DNA of 9,985 nt from Anaerolineales bacterium. Its GTDB lineage: Bacteria > Chloroflexota > Anaerolineae > Anaerolineales > UBA4823. Below the pieces are notes generated by a model, which was given only the letters and a program-made list of their open reading frames with translations, ran no database searches and had not been told where the DNA came from. This document shows positions 1-6,135 of the stretch, piece after piece. The stretch spans positions 1-9,985 of the forward strand of contig JALHTN010000228.1 of assembly GCA_022865865.1 (NCBI GenBank), read 5' to 3'. Position 1 is the stretch's first letter. Every line of letters begins with the position of its first letter. A program made the position numbers and the translations under genes.

Positions 1-212
1 GTATTGCCTTCACCCAAACTGATCGGTATTACCTGTTCTGGGAGACCGAATGCTGTTCTATACCGCCAAATTCCAGGCTGCTCGTGATTTATTCCAACTG
101 CATCATACTCAAGACTGCTTATATAATCAAAAAAGCCCCCACAAACGGGGCAGCAATAGGGACTTGACTGGATATTTGGCTCAAATTGGCATTGGGTGCA
201 GTGAATCTTCAT
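1..212 (-). CDS. thrC: Threonine synthase, N-terminal part (runs off the left edge)
   Basis: Only the first 70 codons are present; the gene continues beyond base 1. Threonine synthase is a cytoplasmic PLP enzyme converting O-phosphohomoserine to threonine. The translation starts MKIHCTQCQFE and shows a zinc-ribbon pair, C5xxC8 and C21PVC24 followed by GG, as in the N-terminus of one threonine synthase subgroup. It then has GIWRYR (residues 47-52) and ends in ISLGEGN (64-70). That is the family pattern of a WRY motif followed by a conserved S-L-G-E-G-x-T-P-L stretch just before the PLP-binding core. The ATG at 212 lies 11 nt after the moaDE stop, with AAAGG upstream as a ribosome site, so it is probably co-transcribed with the moa genes. 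The reading frame is open throughout. The PLP lysine and the rest of the enzyme lie outside the window, so whether the gene is intact cannot be judged. A terminator-like hairpin lies inside this coding stretch (see separate entry). Confidence 0.82.
   Translation of the reverse strand, partial: MKIHCTQCQFEPNIQSSPYCCPVCGGFFDYISSLEYDAVGINHEQPGIWRYRTAFGLPEQVIPISLGEGN
129..151 (-). terminator. Terminator-like hairpin inside the thrC start region
   Basis: Read on the minus strand, GCCCC (151-147), a 7-nt loop and GGGGC (139-135) form a 5-bp all-GC stem followed directly by six T residues (134-129). This is the shape of an intrinsic terminator for the moa transcript. The same bases encode residues P22-V23-C24-G25-G26-F27-F28 of the thrC zinc ribbon, so the resemblance may be a by-product of the coding sequence. 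It could also act as an attenuator. The geometry is certain but termination is not shown. Confidence 0.4.
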
Positions 213-223
213 CAGTAAGACCT

Positions 224-955
224 TTATTCGCCTGGATGTGGAAAATATTCACCTTCGATCCAAACTTCATCATCCGGACCCACTTCCTTTTTCCAAACAG
301 GGACGATCTGTTTTAACCGGTCGATCCCGTAGCGGGCAGCTTCAAACACACCGCTATCCCTATGCCCGGCACTGCAAGCTATTGCGACAGTTGGCATACC
401 TGCATCCAGATGTCCAATTCGCTGGACAATTGCGATCCCTTCCACTGAAGGCCAATGTGCACGTATCTCATCCGCCACCTTTTGAAGTTGTTCTTCTGCC
501 ATTTCTTGATAAGCTTGGTATACCAAGTATTCCGTCTTATGAGGATCGTTCTGCTCAGTAATTGCCCTGACCATACCAGTAAAGATACAAGCAGCTCCTG
601 TTCTGGTCGTAGTGATTTGCTGAAGCATTTTGTTCAGGTCAAGTTCATCCTGCTGAACAGCCAGATGAGTGGGCAGATCTTCGTCTCTCTCATTCCCACC
701 GCTAACTGGTGGAAAAAATGCAACTTCTGCATTATCTGGAATGACATCTTCATTAAAGCCATACTCCTTATTAACTGAAATCAATGTTGTTTCCAGATGA
801 GGTGCTAATAGAGGGTAGATTTCTGCAACCAGTTTTTTTAGTTCTGCCACACTAGAACCTGGTGGAATTTCCAGAGTAATTTCTTTCGTTCCTGCAATTT
901 CACGAAGGTTTGCGAAAAACAAGATGGAGATTCGTATCTGCTGGATTTCACTCAT
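224..955 (-). CDS. moaDE: Fused MoaD-MoaE molybdopterin synthase
   Basis: The 243-aa protein joins the two subunits of molybdopterin synthase, which inserts two sulfurs into cyclic pyranopterin monophosphate in the cytoplasm. Residues 7-87 are a ubiquitin-like MoaD domain ending in FPPVSGG (81-87), the Gly-Gly that is normally the free C-terminus carrying the thiocarboxylate. After a linker of about 20 residues comes Moa[12 protein letters not shown] (120-130), [20 protein letters not shown] (196-215) and VPVWKKE (218-224). The lysines of the last motif correspond to MoaE active-site lysines. Lengths match a roughly 81-residue MoaD plus a roughly 140-residue MoaE. The ATG at 955 overlaps the moaC stop by 4 bp, implying translational coupling. 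A comparable fusion, MoaX of Mycobacterium tuberculosis, is cut after its Gly-Gly to become active. The same is expected here but is inference. No frameshift separates the domains. Confidence 0.93.
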   Translation of the reverse strand: MSEIQQIRISILFFANLREIAGTKEITLEIPPGSSVAELKKLVAEIYPLLAPHLETTLISVNKEYGFNEDVIPDNAEVAFFPPVSGGNERDEDLPTHLAVQQDELDLNKMLQQITTTRTGAACIFTGMVRAITEQNDPHKTEYLVYQAYQEMAEEQLQKVADEIRAHWPSVEGIAIVQRIGHLDAGMPTVAIACSAGHRDSGVFEAARYGIDRLKQIVPVWKKEVGPDDEVWIEGEYFPHPGE

Positions 956-1431
956 TCGTTAATCACCAAACCACTGCGCCCGCCTCGCTTCTCGACCAGA
1001 CGGATATTTTGAATCCGCATGGTTTTTTCAGCAGACTTCACCATATCATAGATCGTCAGAGCTGCGACTGATACGGCAGTCAGGGCTTCCATCTCAACAC
1101 CTGTCTTTCCAAATGTTTTTGCAATTGCGGTGATCTCAACCCCTGGTAGGTTTTCATCAATATTAAATTCAATTGCGATCTGGTTTAATGGCAGAGGATG
1201 GCATAAAGGGATCAACTCCGCGGTTCTCTTCGCCGCCATAACACCTGCCACCTGGGCTGTTCCCAATACATCCCCTTTGGCAGCTGAACCAGCTGTTATC
1301 AGTTTCAGAGTACTGGGAAGCATCACAATTTCCCCTTTGGCAATCGCAATCCTATTAGTGTCGGGTTTACCGCTGACATCCACCATGCGTGCTCTACCAG
1401 TTTGATCGATATGGGTTAATTTTGAATTCAT
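952..1431 (-). CDS. moaC: Cyclic pyranopterin monophosphate synthase MoaC
   Basis: MoaC acts with MoaA in the first step of molybdenum-cofactor synthesis, converting the cyclised GTP intermediate to cyclic pyranopterin monophosphate. At 159 aa it matches the family length (about 160). Signature stretches are visible in order: [18 protein letters not shown] (5-22), [18 protein letters not shown] (53-70), [10 protein letters not shown] (73-82), [14 protein letters not shown] (108-121), [12 protein letters not shown] (125-136) and EKRGGRSG (147-154). His78, Asp129 and Lys132 occupy the positions of known catalytic residues. It is the first gene of the leftward unit moaC-moaDE-thrC. Its ATG lies only 8 nt after an extended -10 box and has no Shine-Dalgarno sequence, so a leaderless mRNA is predicted. 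moaA and other cofactor genes are not in this window. Confidence 0.96.
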   Translation of the reverse strand: MNSKLTHIDQTGRARMVDVSGKPDTNRIAIAKGEIVMLPSTLKLITAGSAAKGDVLGTAQVAGVMAAKRTAELIPLCHPLPLNQIAIEFNIDENLPGVEITAIAKTFGKTGVEMEALTAVSVAALTIYDMVKSAEKTMRIQNIRLVEKRGGRSGLVINE

Positions 1432-1439
1432 AGGTAGAG

Positions 1440-1448
1440 ATTATAGCA
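1440..1448 (-). promoter_or_regulatory. Extended -10 promoter of moaC
   Basis: On the minus strand the bases read TGC-TATAAT, a perfect extended -10 element. The ATG of moaC follows after only 8 nt (CTCTACCT). Transcription should start 0-3 nt from the ATG, leaving essentially no leader. A -35 box at normal spacing is poor (about ATCAAC at 1468-1463), as expected for extended -10 promoters. Confidence 0.72.
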
Positions 1449-1582
1449 TCAAGAATTGGATTGTTGATCCATTTTTCTTATGGTTTGTAAATAATCTTCT
1501 CAATATGCTGGATTACTGCCCAAATATACATTTTATGATGAGATTCCCACGCATTTATTACTGCGAAATTCATTTCCCCCCA

Positions 1583-1591
1583 TGATATAAT
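1583..1591 (+). promoter_or_regulatory. Extended -10 promoter of ftsY
   Basis: The bases TGA-TATAAT form an extended -10 element 8 nt before the ftsY ATG at 1600, the same spacing as the divergent moaC promoter. No Shine-Dalgarno sequence fits in the 8 nt (ACGCCGCC), so the ftsY-prfB mRNA is predicted to be leaderless. No convincing -35 box is seen. The rest of the 1449-1582 stretch between the two promoters is AT-rich and holds no gene I can recognise. Confidence 0.72.
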
Positions 1592-1599
1592 ACGCCGCC

Positions 1600-2514
1600 A
1601 TGAGCAATCTTATCAATCAGTGGAGAACCGGGTTGGCGAAAACCAGCAAAGCCACATTTGGCCAGATTTCAGCTTTGTTTGGTGCCTCCGAAATATCGGA
1701 TGAGACTTATGAAGATCTGGAAGCGCTGCTGATTAAGGCAGATTTAGGTATCGAAACCAGTGAATCGCTGCTCGAGGTGATCTGGGAACGTGAGCGCAAC
1801 GAAGGCATCACTAAAACAAGTGAGTTGAACGCAATTATAATGAAAGAGCTGCGCCACAAGTTAGATACCCCACCTCCCATAGAGTTTTCCACCATCCCAA
1901 CCGTCATTCTCATCGTCGGTGTTAATGGCTCAGGAAAAACCACAACCATCGCTAAACTCGGGAAACGGTTCTCAGATCAGGGAAAAGAAATCATCTTTGG
2001 TGCAGCAGATACTTACCGTGCTGCTGCGGTAGACCAGCTGCAGATATGGGGAGAGCGCCTGGATATCCCCGTTATTGCTGGTCAACAAAATGGAGACCCT
2101 GGTGCAGTAGCTTATGACACCGTCAAATCTTCAATTGCCCGCGGTTCTGACGTGGCAATCATTGACACTGCTGGCAGACTGCATACCCGCTTCAATCTCA
2201 TGGAGGAGCTGAAAAAAATCCACCGTGTTATTGGGAAAGCTCAAGAAGGTGCTCCGCACCATGTCTGGTTGGTAATGGATGCTACCACTGGTCAAAATGC
2301 TTTACCACAAGCGCATGCCTTCAATGAAGCAGTAAACGTTACTGGTATTATCCTAGCAAAATTAGATTCGTCCGCTCGGGGAGGGATGGCATTTGCGATC
2401 CAAAAAGAACTGGGGTTGCCAATTATCTTCGCCGGTTTGGGAGAATCACCAGACGATCTGCAACCTTTTGATCCTGACCTTTTCATTGAGGGCATTCTCG
2501 CGCAGGAGGAATAA
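1600..2514 (+). CDS. ftsY: Signal recognition particle receptor FtsY
   Basis: FtsY is the membrane-associated SRP receptor GTPase that pairs with Ffh to deliver nascent membrane proteins to the Sec translocon. The 304-aa protein is a bare NG unit: a helical N domain (about 1-95), then the G domain with P-loop GVNGSGKTT (107-115), DTYRAAAVDQL (137-147), DTAGR (189-193), a G4 motif AKLD (253-256, usually TKLD) followed by SSARGG, and GLGE (279-282). It lacks the long acidic A domain of E. coli FtsY, as many bacterial FtsY proteins do. The motif order and the GLGE closing motif, followed by a short tail with no methionine-rich M domain, separate it from Ffh. The ATG follows an extended -10 element directly. 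Its last codons carry the AGGAGGA ribosome site of prfB, which starts 5 nt after its stop, so the two are co-transcribed. Confidence 0.96.
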   Translation: MSNLINQWRTGLAKTSKATFGQISALFGASEISDETYEDLEALLIKADLGIETSESLLEVIWERERNEGITKTSELNAIIMKELRHKLDTPPPIEFSTIPTVILIVGVNGSGKTTTIAKLGKRFSDQGKEIIFGAADTYRAAAVDQLQIWGERLDIPVIAGQQNGDPGAVAYDTVKSSIARGSDVAIIDTAGRLHTRFNLMEELKKIHRVIGKAQEGAPHHVWLVMDATTGQNALPQAHAFNEAVNVTGIILAKLDSSARGGMAFAIQKELGLPIIFAGLGESPDDLQPFDPDLFIEGILAQEE

Positions 2515-2519
2515 GTGCA

Positions 2520-3615
2520 ATGCAAGAATTAATTGATCGATTGAACACAGTACAACAAACATACAATAATTTGTTGGAGCGTCTTTGACTTAGCTTCCAA
2601 AGAAGAACGATTAGTAAACCTGCAGAAACTAACTGAAGACCCCGAATTGTGGCAGGATCCTGATAATGCACAGCGATTAATGAGGGAGATATCAAATCTT
2701 AAAGAAGAGGTTGAGGAGTGGCAAATTCTGCGGGAAAACATTTCCGATACCCTGGAATTAGCTCAGTTGGGGGATGAAAGCATCCAATCCGATCTTGAGA
2801 GCGAGACTTTACTATTTGAAGATGATGTAGCCAAGCGTGAATTCGAGGCAATGCTCTCGGGTCGATATGATCGTGGTGATGCACTGCTCGCCATTCATGC
2901 CGGTGCGGGGGGGACTGATTCCCAGGATTGGGCTGAAATGCTGCAGAGGATGTACTTGCGCTGGGCAGAGCGCAAGGGTTACCAAACCAACATTCTTGAT
3001 ACAACTTTCGGTGAAGAAGCCGGCATTAAAAGCGTCACGATCTCCATCTCCGGACGGTACGCTTACGGATATTTGCGCTCAGAAAAAGGGGTTCACCGCC
3101 TGGTAAGATTATCGCCATTCGATTCAGCTCACCGCAGGCATACCTCCTTCGCAATGGTCGAAATCCTGCCACAGGTTGAGGATAACTCGCAAGTAGATAT
3201 CAATCTCGACGATTTACGAATCGATGTCTTCCGTTCATCTGGTGCTGGTGGACAAAATGTCCAAAAGAATGATACGGCAATTCGCATTACCCACCACCCG
3301 ACCGGGATCGTCGTCACCTGTCAAAACGAACGATCCCAATTGCAGAACAAACAAAATGCGATGACGGTTTTACGTTCCAGATTGTTAGAATTAAAACAGC
3401 AGGAACAGGAAGAAAAGATGGCACAATTACGTGGAGAATATCAGAAAGCTGAGTGGGGCAGCCAAATTCGATCCTACGTACTTCACCCCTATCAAATGGT
3501 CAAGGACCACCGCTTGGAATTCGAAACTGGCAATACCCAGGCAGTACTCGATGGCGATTTAGATGGATTCATTGAAGCCTACTTGCGCAGTCAGGTAGGA
3601 GTAACTCAGACTTGA
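2520..3615 (+). CDS. prfB: Peptide chain release factor 2, expressed by programmed +1 frameshift
   Basis: RF2 releases finished polypeptides at UGA and UAA. Translation starts at ATG 2520, 9 nt after AGGAGGA (2504-2510), and reads 22 codons (MQELIDRLN...LLERL) to an in-frame TGA at 2586-2588. A +1 shift at CTT (2583-2585) continues with GAC at 2587 in the frame that ends at 3615. The combined product is 364 aa, close to E. coli RF2 (365). Visible motifs in full-length numbering are SPF (198-200), which recognises the stop codon, and GGQ (243-245) within SSGAGGQNVQKNDTAI, which drives peptidyl-tRNA hydrolysis. A start inside the second frame (ATG 2647) would lose the first 42 residues of domain 1 and is not the real start. 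It lies 5 nt after ftsY. Its terminal TGA overlaps the -35 box of the rpmF promoter. Confidence 0.95.
2574..2589 (+). promoter_or_regulatory. prfB: RF2 programmed +1 frameshift site
   Basis: The sequence TTGGAGCGTCTTTGAC has the two hallmarks of the prfB recoding signal: slippery CTT followed by TGA and C, and a Shine-Dalgarno-like GGAG ending 3 nt before CTT, the same spacing as in E. coli. When RF2 is scarce the ribosome pauses at UGA and slips one base forward, which autoregulates RF2. Homology of the protein on both sides of the site supports real frameshifting rather than a sequencing error. Confidence 0.93.
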
Positions 3616-3640
3616 CATCTATCCTTCAGGCACGTATAAT
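3612..3640 (+). promoter_or_regulatory. Consensus sigma-70 promoter for rpmF
   Basis: TTGACA (3612-3617) and TATAAT (3635-3640) are separated by exactly 17 nt, a full-consensus housekeeping promoter. The -35 box overlaps the prfB stop codon (TGA 3613-3615). The expected transcription start is near 3646-3648, giving a leader of about 56 nt before the rpmF ATG at 3703. Confidence 0.85.
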
Positions 3641-3646
3641 CTTCTG

Positions 3647-3666
3647 TGCCTGCCTTAGGGCAGGCA
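3647..3666 (+). promoter_or_regulatory. Hairpin at the predicted 5' end of the rpmF mRNA
   Basis: TGCCTGCC (3647-3654) pairs perfectly with GGCAGGCA (3659-3666) around a TTAG loop. The stem begins at about the predicted +1 of the rpmF promoter. A T-run (3676-3681) lies 9 nt beyond the stem, too far for a standard intrinsic terminator. A 5'-end stabilising stem or a leader regulatory element is more likely, though a weak terminator for prfB cannot be excluded. Confidence 0.55.
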
Positions 3667-3702
3667 TTGCTGTGATTTTTTGATACTCAGGAGAGTTCGG
3701 TA

Positions 3703-3888
3703 ATGACACCACTACCAAAAAAGAAAACTTCAACCGGTCGCCGAAATCGTCGCCGGTCACACCACGCTCTGAAGAGCAGAAATCTTGTGCAGTGCTCTAA
3801 TTGTGGCGAGTCACGCCTCCCACATCATGTCTGCGAAAATTGTGGTTTCTACCAAGGACGCGAGATAATCGAAGTCGAACAAAATTAA
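3703..3888 (+). CDS. rpmF: Large ribosomal subunit protein bL32
   Basis: This 61-aa basic protein is L32, a small component of the 50S subunit. The N-terminus ([20 protein letters not shown]) has the family pattern of P-x-x-K-x-S followed by an Arg-rich stretch. A zinc ribbon follows with C31SNC34 and C44ENC47 (all four cysteines present, the zinc-binding form) and ends in [12 protein letters not shown]. Length is typical (about 57-60). The start is set by AGGAG at 3689-3693, 9 nt upstream. rpmF next to fatty-acid genes is a widespread arrangement (for example rpmF-plsX-fab in E. coli), and here fabD follows directly. Confidence 0.96.
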   Translation: MTPLPKKKTSTGRRNRRRSHHALKSRNLVQCSNCGESRLPHHVCENCGFYQGREIIEVEQN

Positions 3889-3895
3889 GGAACAT

Positions 3896-3930
3896 GACGG
3901 GCCAGGAACCACACGGCCCGTCTGTCTTTT
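3896..3930 (+). terminator. Hairpin plus U-rich tail between rpmF and fabD
   Basis: GACGGGCC (3896-3903) pairs perfectly with GGCCCGTC (3915-3922) around an 11-nt loop, followed by TGTCTTTT (3923-3930). This is a plausible intrinsic terminator or partial attenuator just after the rpmF stop (3886-3888). The U tract is imperfect, so some read-through into fabD is expected. No clear promoter lies between this hairpin and fabD. Confidence 0.6.
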
Positions 3931-3941
3931 CCCACCAAAGA

Positions 3942-4889
3942 ATGCCAACATCAAAATATAAAATCGCTTACTTGTTCCCTGGCCAGGGTTCACAATCCAT
4001 TGGCATGGGTCAACAACTGGCCGCTGACTCCCCGCTTGCGGAAAATACCTTCCAGGAAGCTGATCATTCCCTCGGCTTTGCATTGTCAAAGGTTGCCTGG
4101 CAAGGTCCACAGGAAACCCTGGATGACACCATCAATACTCAACCCGCACTCCTGGTCCATTCCATCGCCACACTGCGAGTCCTTCAAGATCAATTCCCCA
4201 ATCTCCAGCCCGCTGCAGTTGCAGGGCACTCCATGGGTGAATTAAGTGCCTTGATCGCCTGTGGGTCATTGACTTTTTCTGAAGGTCTGCAGCTCGTCCG
4301 CAGGCGTGGTGAACTGATGAAGGAAGCTGGCGAAAAATCACCCGGTGGAATGGCAGCCATCTTGGGCCTCGATATCCTTTCCCTCGATGAGATCTGCTCC
4401 TCTGCCAGCCAGGGATCCGAAATTGTTCAGATCGCAAACGATAATTGCCCTGGGCAGGTTGTGATTTCTGGCTCCACCCCTGCGCTGGAACGAGCGATGA
4501 TATCTGCGAAGGATGCTGGCGCTCGTCGTGTTGTACGATTGGCGGTCAGTATTGCAGCCCATTCTCCATTGATGGTTTATGCTCAGGATCAATTCACAAT
4601 AGCGGTTAGTTCGTCGAACATTATAGAACCAACCATTCCCATCATTGGAAATGTCAACGCCAGACCATTGCTCAGTGTCGCTGAAATCCAAACTGATTTA
4701 CAATCTCAATTAAACTCTCGGGTAAGATGGACTGAAACGATTCAATATCTGCTATCCATCGGTGTCACAACTTTCATCGAAATCGGGAATAATTCGGTAT
4801 TAACTGGATTACTTAAACGAATTGACCGCACGGTCCACGGATATTCCATCGGCACTTCAGAAGATTTTAACAAAATATCCGCGCTTTAG
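3942..4889 (+). CDS. fabD: Malonyl-CoA:ACP transacylase
   Basis: FabD moves malonyl groups from CoA to acyl carrier protein, feeding fatty-acid elongation in the cytoplasm. From ATG 3942 the protein is 315 aa (E. coli FabD 309) and starts MPTSKYKIAYLFPGQGSQ, with the conserved FPGQGSQ close to the N-terminus as usual. The nucleophile elbow is GHSMGE (95-100, Ser97), followed by LVRRRGELM (118-126) and VSIAAHSPLM (202-211) with catalytic His207. Near the end, EIGNNSVLTGLLKRI (280-294) replaces the usual GPGKVL with GNNSVL. The start is uncertain: an in-frame ATG at 3894 sits after AAGG but forms part of a hairpin and would add 16 residues with no family resemblance. A still earlier ATG at 3801 lies inside rpmF. 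The 3942 start lacks a good Shine-Dalgarno sequence. The gene lies between rpmF and fabG. Confidence 0.93.
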   Translation: MPTSKYKIAYLFPGQGSQSIGMGQQLAADSPLAENTFQEADHSLGFALSKVAWQGPQETLDDTINTQPALLVHSIATLRVLQDQFPNLQPAAVAGHSMGELSALIACGSLTFSEGLQLVRRRGELMKEAGEKSPGGMAAILGLDILSLDEICSSASQGSEIVQIANDNCPGQVVISGSTPALERAMISAKDAGARRVVRLAVSIAAHSPLMVYAQDQFTIAVSSSNIIEPTIPIIGNVNARPLLSVAEIQTDLQSQLNSRVRWTETIQYLLSIGVTTFIEIGNNSVLTGLLKRIDRTVHGYSIGTSEDFNKISAL

Positions 4890-4947
4890 ACCATCCATGA
4901 TATTAATTCATTGAATTTTCTCCACCATTCAAAATATTTGATTACGG

Positions 4948-4953
4948 TATAAT
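4948..4953 (+). promoter_or_regulatory. Probable -10 box upstream of fabG
   Basis: A perfect TATAAT lies 29 nt before the fabG ATG in the 93-bp gap after fabD. No good -35 box at 16-18 nt spacing and no TGn extension is visible, so this is a modest call. If real it gives a leader of roughly 22 nt carrying AGGAG (4972-4976). It would head the operon fabG-asp23-nusB-tat and the genes beyond. Confidence 0.45.
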
Positions 4954-4982
4954 TATCAAATCATCGGTAACAGGAGTTATGA

Positions 4983-5747
4983 ATGTCCCTGCCCTCTAGA
5001 ATCTCCCTGGAAGGAAAAATCGCTGTTATCACTGGTTCTTCGCGTGGAATCGGACGCGCAATCGCCAAGGAGCTGGCCCTGAGAGGCGCTGCGGTTGTTG
5101 TCAACTACCTTAGTTCTGCTGCAGCTGCAGACGAAGTTGTTGCCGAAATTAAGTCTGCTGGGGGTCAGGCGCATGCTCATCAGGCAGATGTGTCTGATTT
5201 CCAAGCCGCTCAAGAATTAATCAAATTCACAACAGACACCTTTGAAGGTCTCGATATCCTGGTAAACAATGCTGGAATTACCCGTGATAAATTAATCATG
5301 ATGATGAGTGAAGAAGATTGGGATATTGTCCAGGATACCAACCTTAAGAGTACATTCAATTGCTCAAAGGCAGCGGTTCGCCATATGATGCGGAAACGCT
5401 ATGGGCGCATCATAAACATCACCTCTATTGCTGGGCAGATGGGCAATCCCGGACAAACTAATTATTCCGCCTCCAAAGCAGGTCAAATTGGATTCACGAA
5501 AGCCTTGGCACGTGAAGTCGGTTCACGCAAAATTACCGTCAATGCCATTGCTGCTGGTTATGTGGAGACAGATATCTGGACTGGTGTACCCGAGGAAGCT
5601 AAACAAGCGATTTTATCGATGGTTCCCTTGGGACGAAAAGGAGAATCTCAAGAAATCGCTGATGCGGTTGCCTTTCTAGCCTCAGATCAAGCTGCATACA
5701 TAACTGGGCAGGTTCTGGGGATTGATGGTGGAATGACAATGATGTAG
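4983..5747 (+). CDS. fabG: 3-oxoacyl-ACP reductase
   Basis: FabG reduces 3-oxoacyl-ACP to 3-hydroxyacyl-ACP with NADPH in fatty-acid elongation. At 254 aa it is a classical short-chain dehydrogenase: cofactor loop TGSSRGIG (17-24), NNAG (95-98), and catalytic residues Asn120, Ser148 (in ITSIAG), Tyr161 and Lys165 (YSASK). The C-terminal GQVLGIDGGMTMM is typical of FabG. NITVNAIAAGYVETD-like text before it (here KITVNAIAAGYVETD, 183-197) also fits. AGGAG at 4972-4976 sets the ATG at 4983. Position after fabD supports FabG over other members of this broad family. The acpP gene that often follows fabG is absent; an Asp23-family gene follows after 13 nt. Confidence 0.92.
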   Translation: MSLPSRISLEGKIAVITGSSRGIGRAIAKELALRGAAVVVNYLSSAAAADEVVAEIKSAGGQAHAHQADVSDFQAAQELIKFTTDTFEGLDILVNNAGITRDKLIMMMSEEDWDIVQDTNLKSTFNCSKAAVRHMMRKRYGRIINITSIAGQMGNPGQTNYSASKAGQIGFTKALAREVGSRKITVNAIAAGYVETDIWTGVPEEAKQAILSMVPLGRKGESQEIADAVAFLASDQAAYITGQVLGIDGGMTMM

Positions 5748-5760
5748 TTTCCGGAGGCAT

Positions 5761-6135
5761 ATGTCTGACCAATCTATTACACCTGGCAAAACAACCATAT
5801 CAATTGATGTCATATTGACTATCGCCAGATTGACCACATTGGAAGTCCCTGGCGTCAGTCGAATGAGCACTGTCCCATCCAGGCGATTTAAAACTATGCT
5901 GCTCCACCGCCAAGAACAAGATGGATTGCATATTGAAGTTGTGGATGACTTGGTTTATACCGACCTGTATGTCATACTTGAGCCGGAGGTCAATATCCGC
6001 GAAGTAGGCCGCAACATTCAAATTGCTGTAGCTCGCGCGATCACAGAAATGATTGGTATGCAAGTGGGGATAGTTAATGTCCATATTGAAGATATCGATT
6101 ATCCTGATGTTCCCGAGGTTTCTGAGAATTTATGA
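5761..6135 (+). CDS. Asp23/Gls24-family (DUF322) protein
   Basis: The 124-aa protein fits the Asp23/Gls24 family. A family-like N-terminal segment, [20 protein letters not shown] (13-32), is followed by a central beta-rich part [20 protein letters not shown] (54-73). An ending [20 protein letters not shown] (88-107) then leads into IEDIDYP. No signal peptide or membrane segment is seen, so it is probably cytoplasmic. Molecular function is not established for most of the family. In Bacillus subtilis the family member YqhY lies between accC and nusB and is linked to control of fatty-acid synthesis. Here it lies between fabG and nusB, so a similar link is a reasonable inference. GGAGG at 5753-5757 is only 3 nt before the ATG. 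Its stop overlaps the nusB start by 4 bp. Confidence 0.85.
   Translation: MSDQSITPGKTTISIDVILTIARLTTLEVPGVSRMSTVPSRRFKTMLLHRQEQDGLHIEVVDDLVYTDLYVILEPEVNIREVGRNIQIAVARAITEMIGMQVGIVNVHIEDIDYPDVPEVSENL

Noticed and set aside
238..778. Plus-strand reading frames opposite moaDE
   Set aside because: They show no recognisable domain and run antisense to a gene with clear MoaD and MoaE motifs, so they are shadow frames.
2647..2649. ATG 2647 as the start of prfB
   Set aside because: It would remove 42 N-terminal residues of RF2. The upstream frame is clearly RF2 once the CTT-TGA-C frameshift is applied, and that frame has its own strong ribosome site.
3647..3681. The hairpin before rpmF as an intrinsic terminator of prfB
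   Set aside because: The T-run starts 9 nt after the stem instead of directly at its base, and the stem starts right at the predicted start of the rpmF transcript, so a leader role fits better.
3801..3941. Longer fabD reading frame starting at 3801 or 3894
   Set aside because: The 3801 start lies deep inside rpmF, and the extra residues up to 3942 show no family resemblance. The 3894 ATG is part of a stable hairpin. FabD proteins normally begin a few residues before the FPGQGSQ motif, which fits 3942, although 3894 cannot be fully excluded.
4979..4999. Six-codon out-of-frame reading frame (MNVPAL) starting 4 nt before the fabG ATG
   Set aside because: It is only 2 nt from AGGAG, too close for good initiation, and its short length makes chance the likely explanation.
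5113..5132. Palindrome-like CTGCAG repeats in fabG
   Set aside because: They encode an alanine run in a variable surface region of FabG and look like a simple codon effect.
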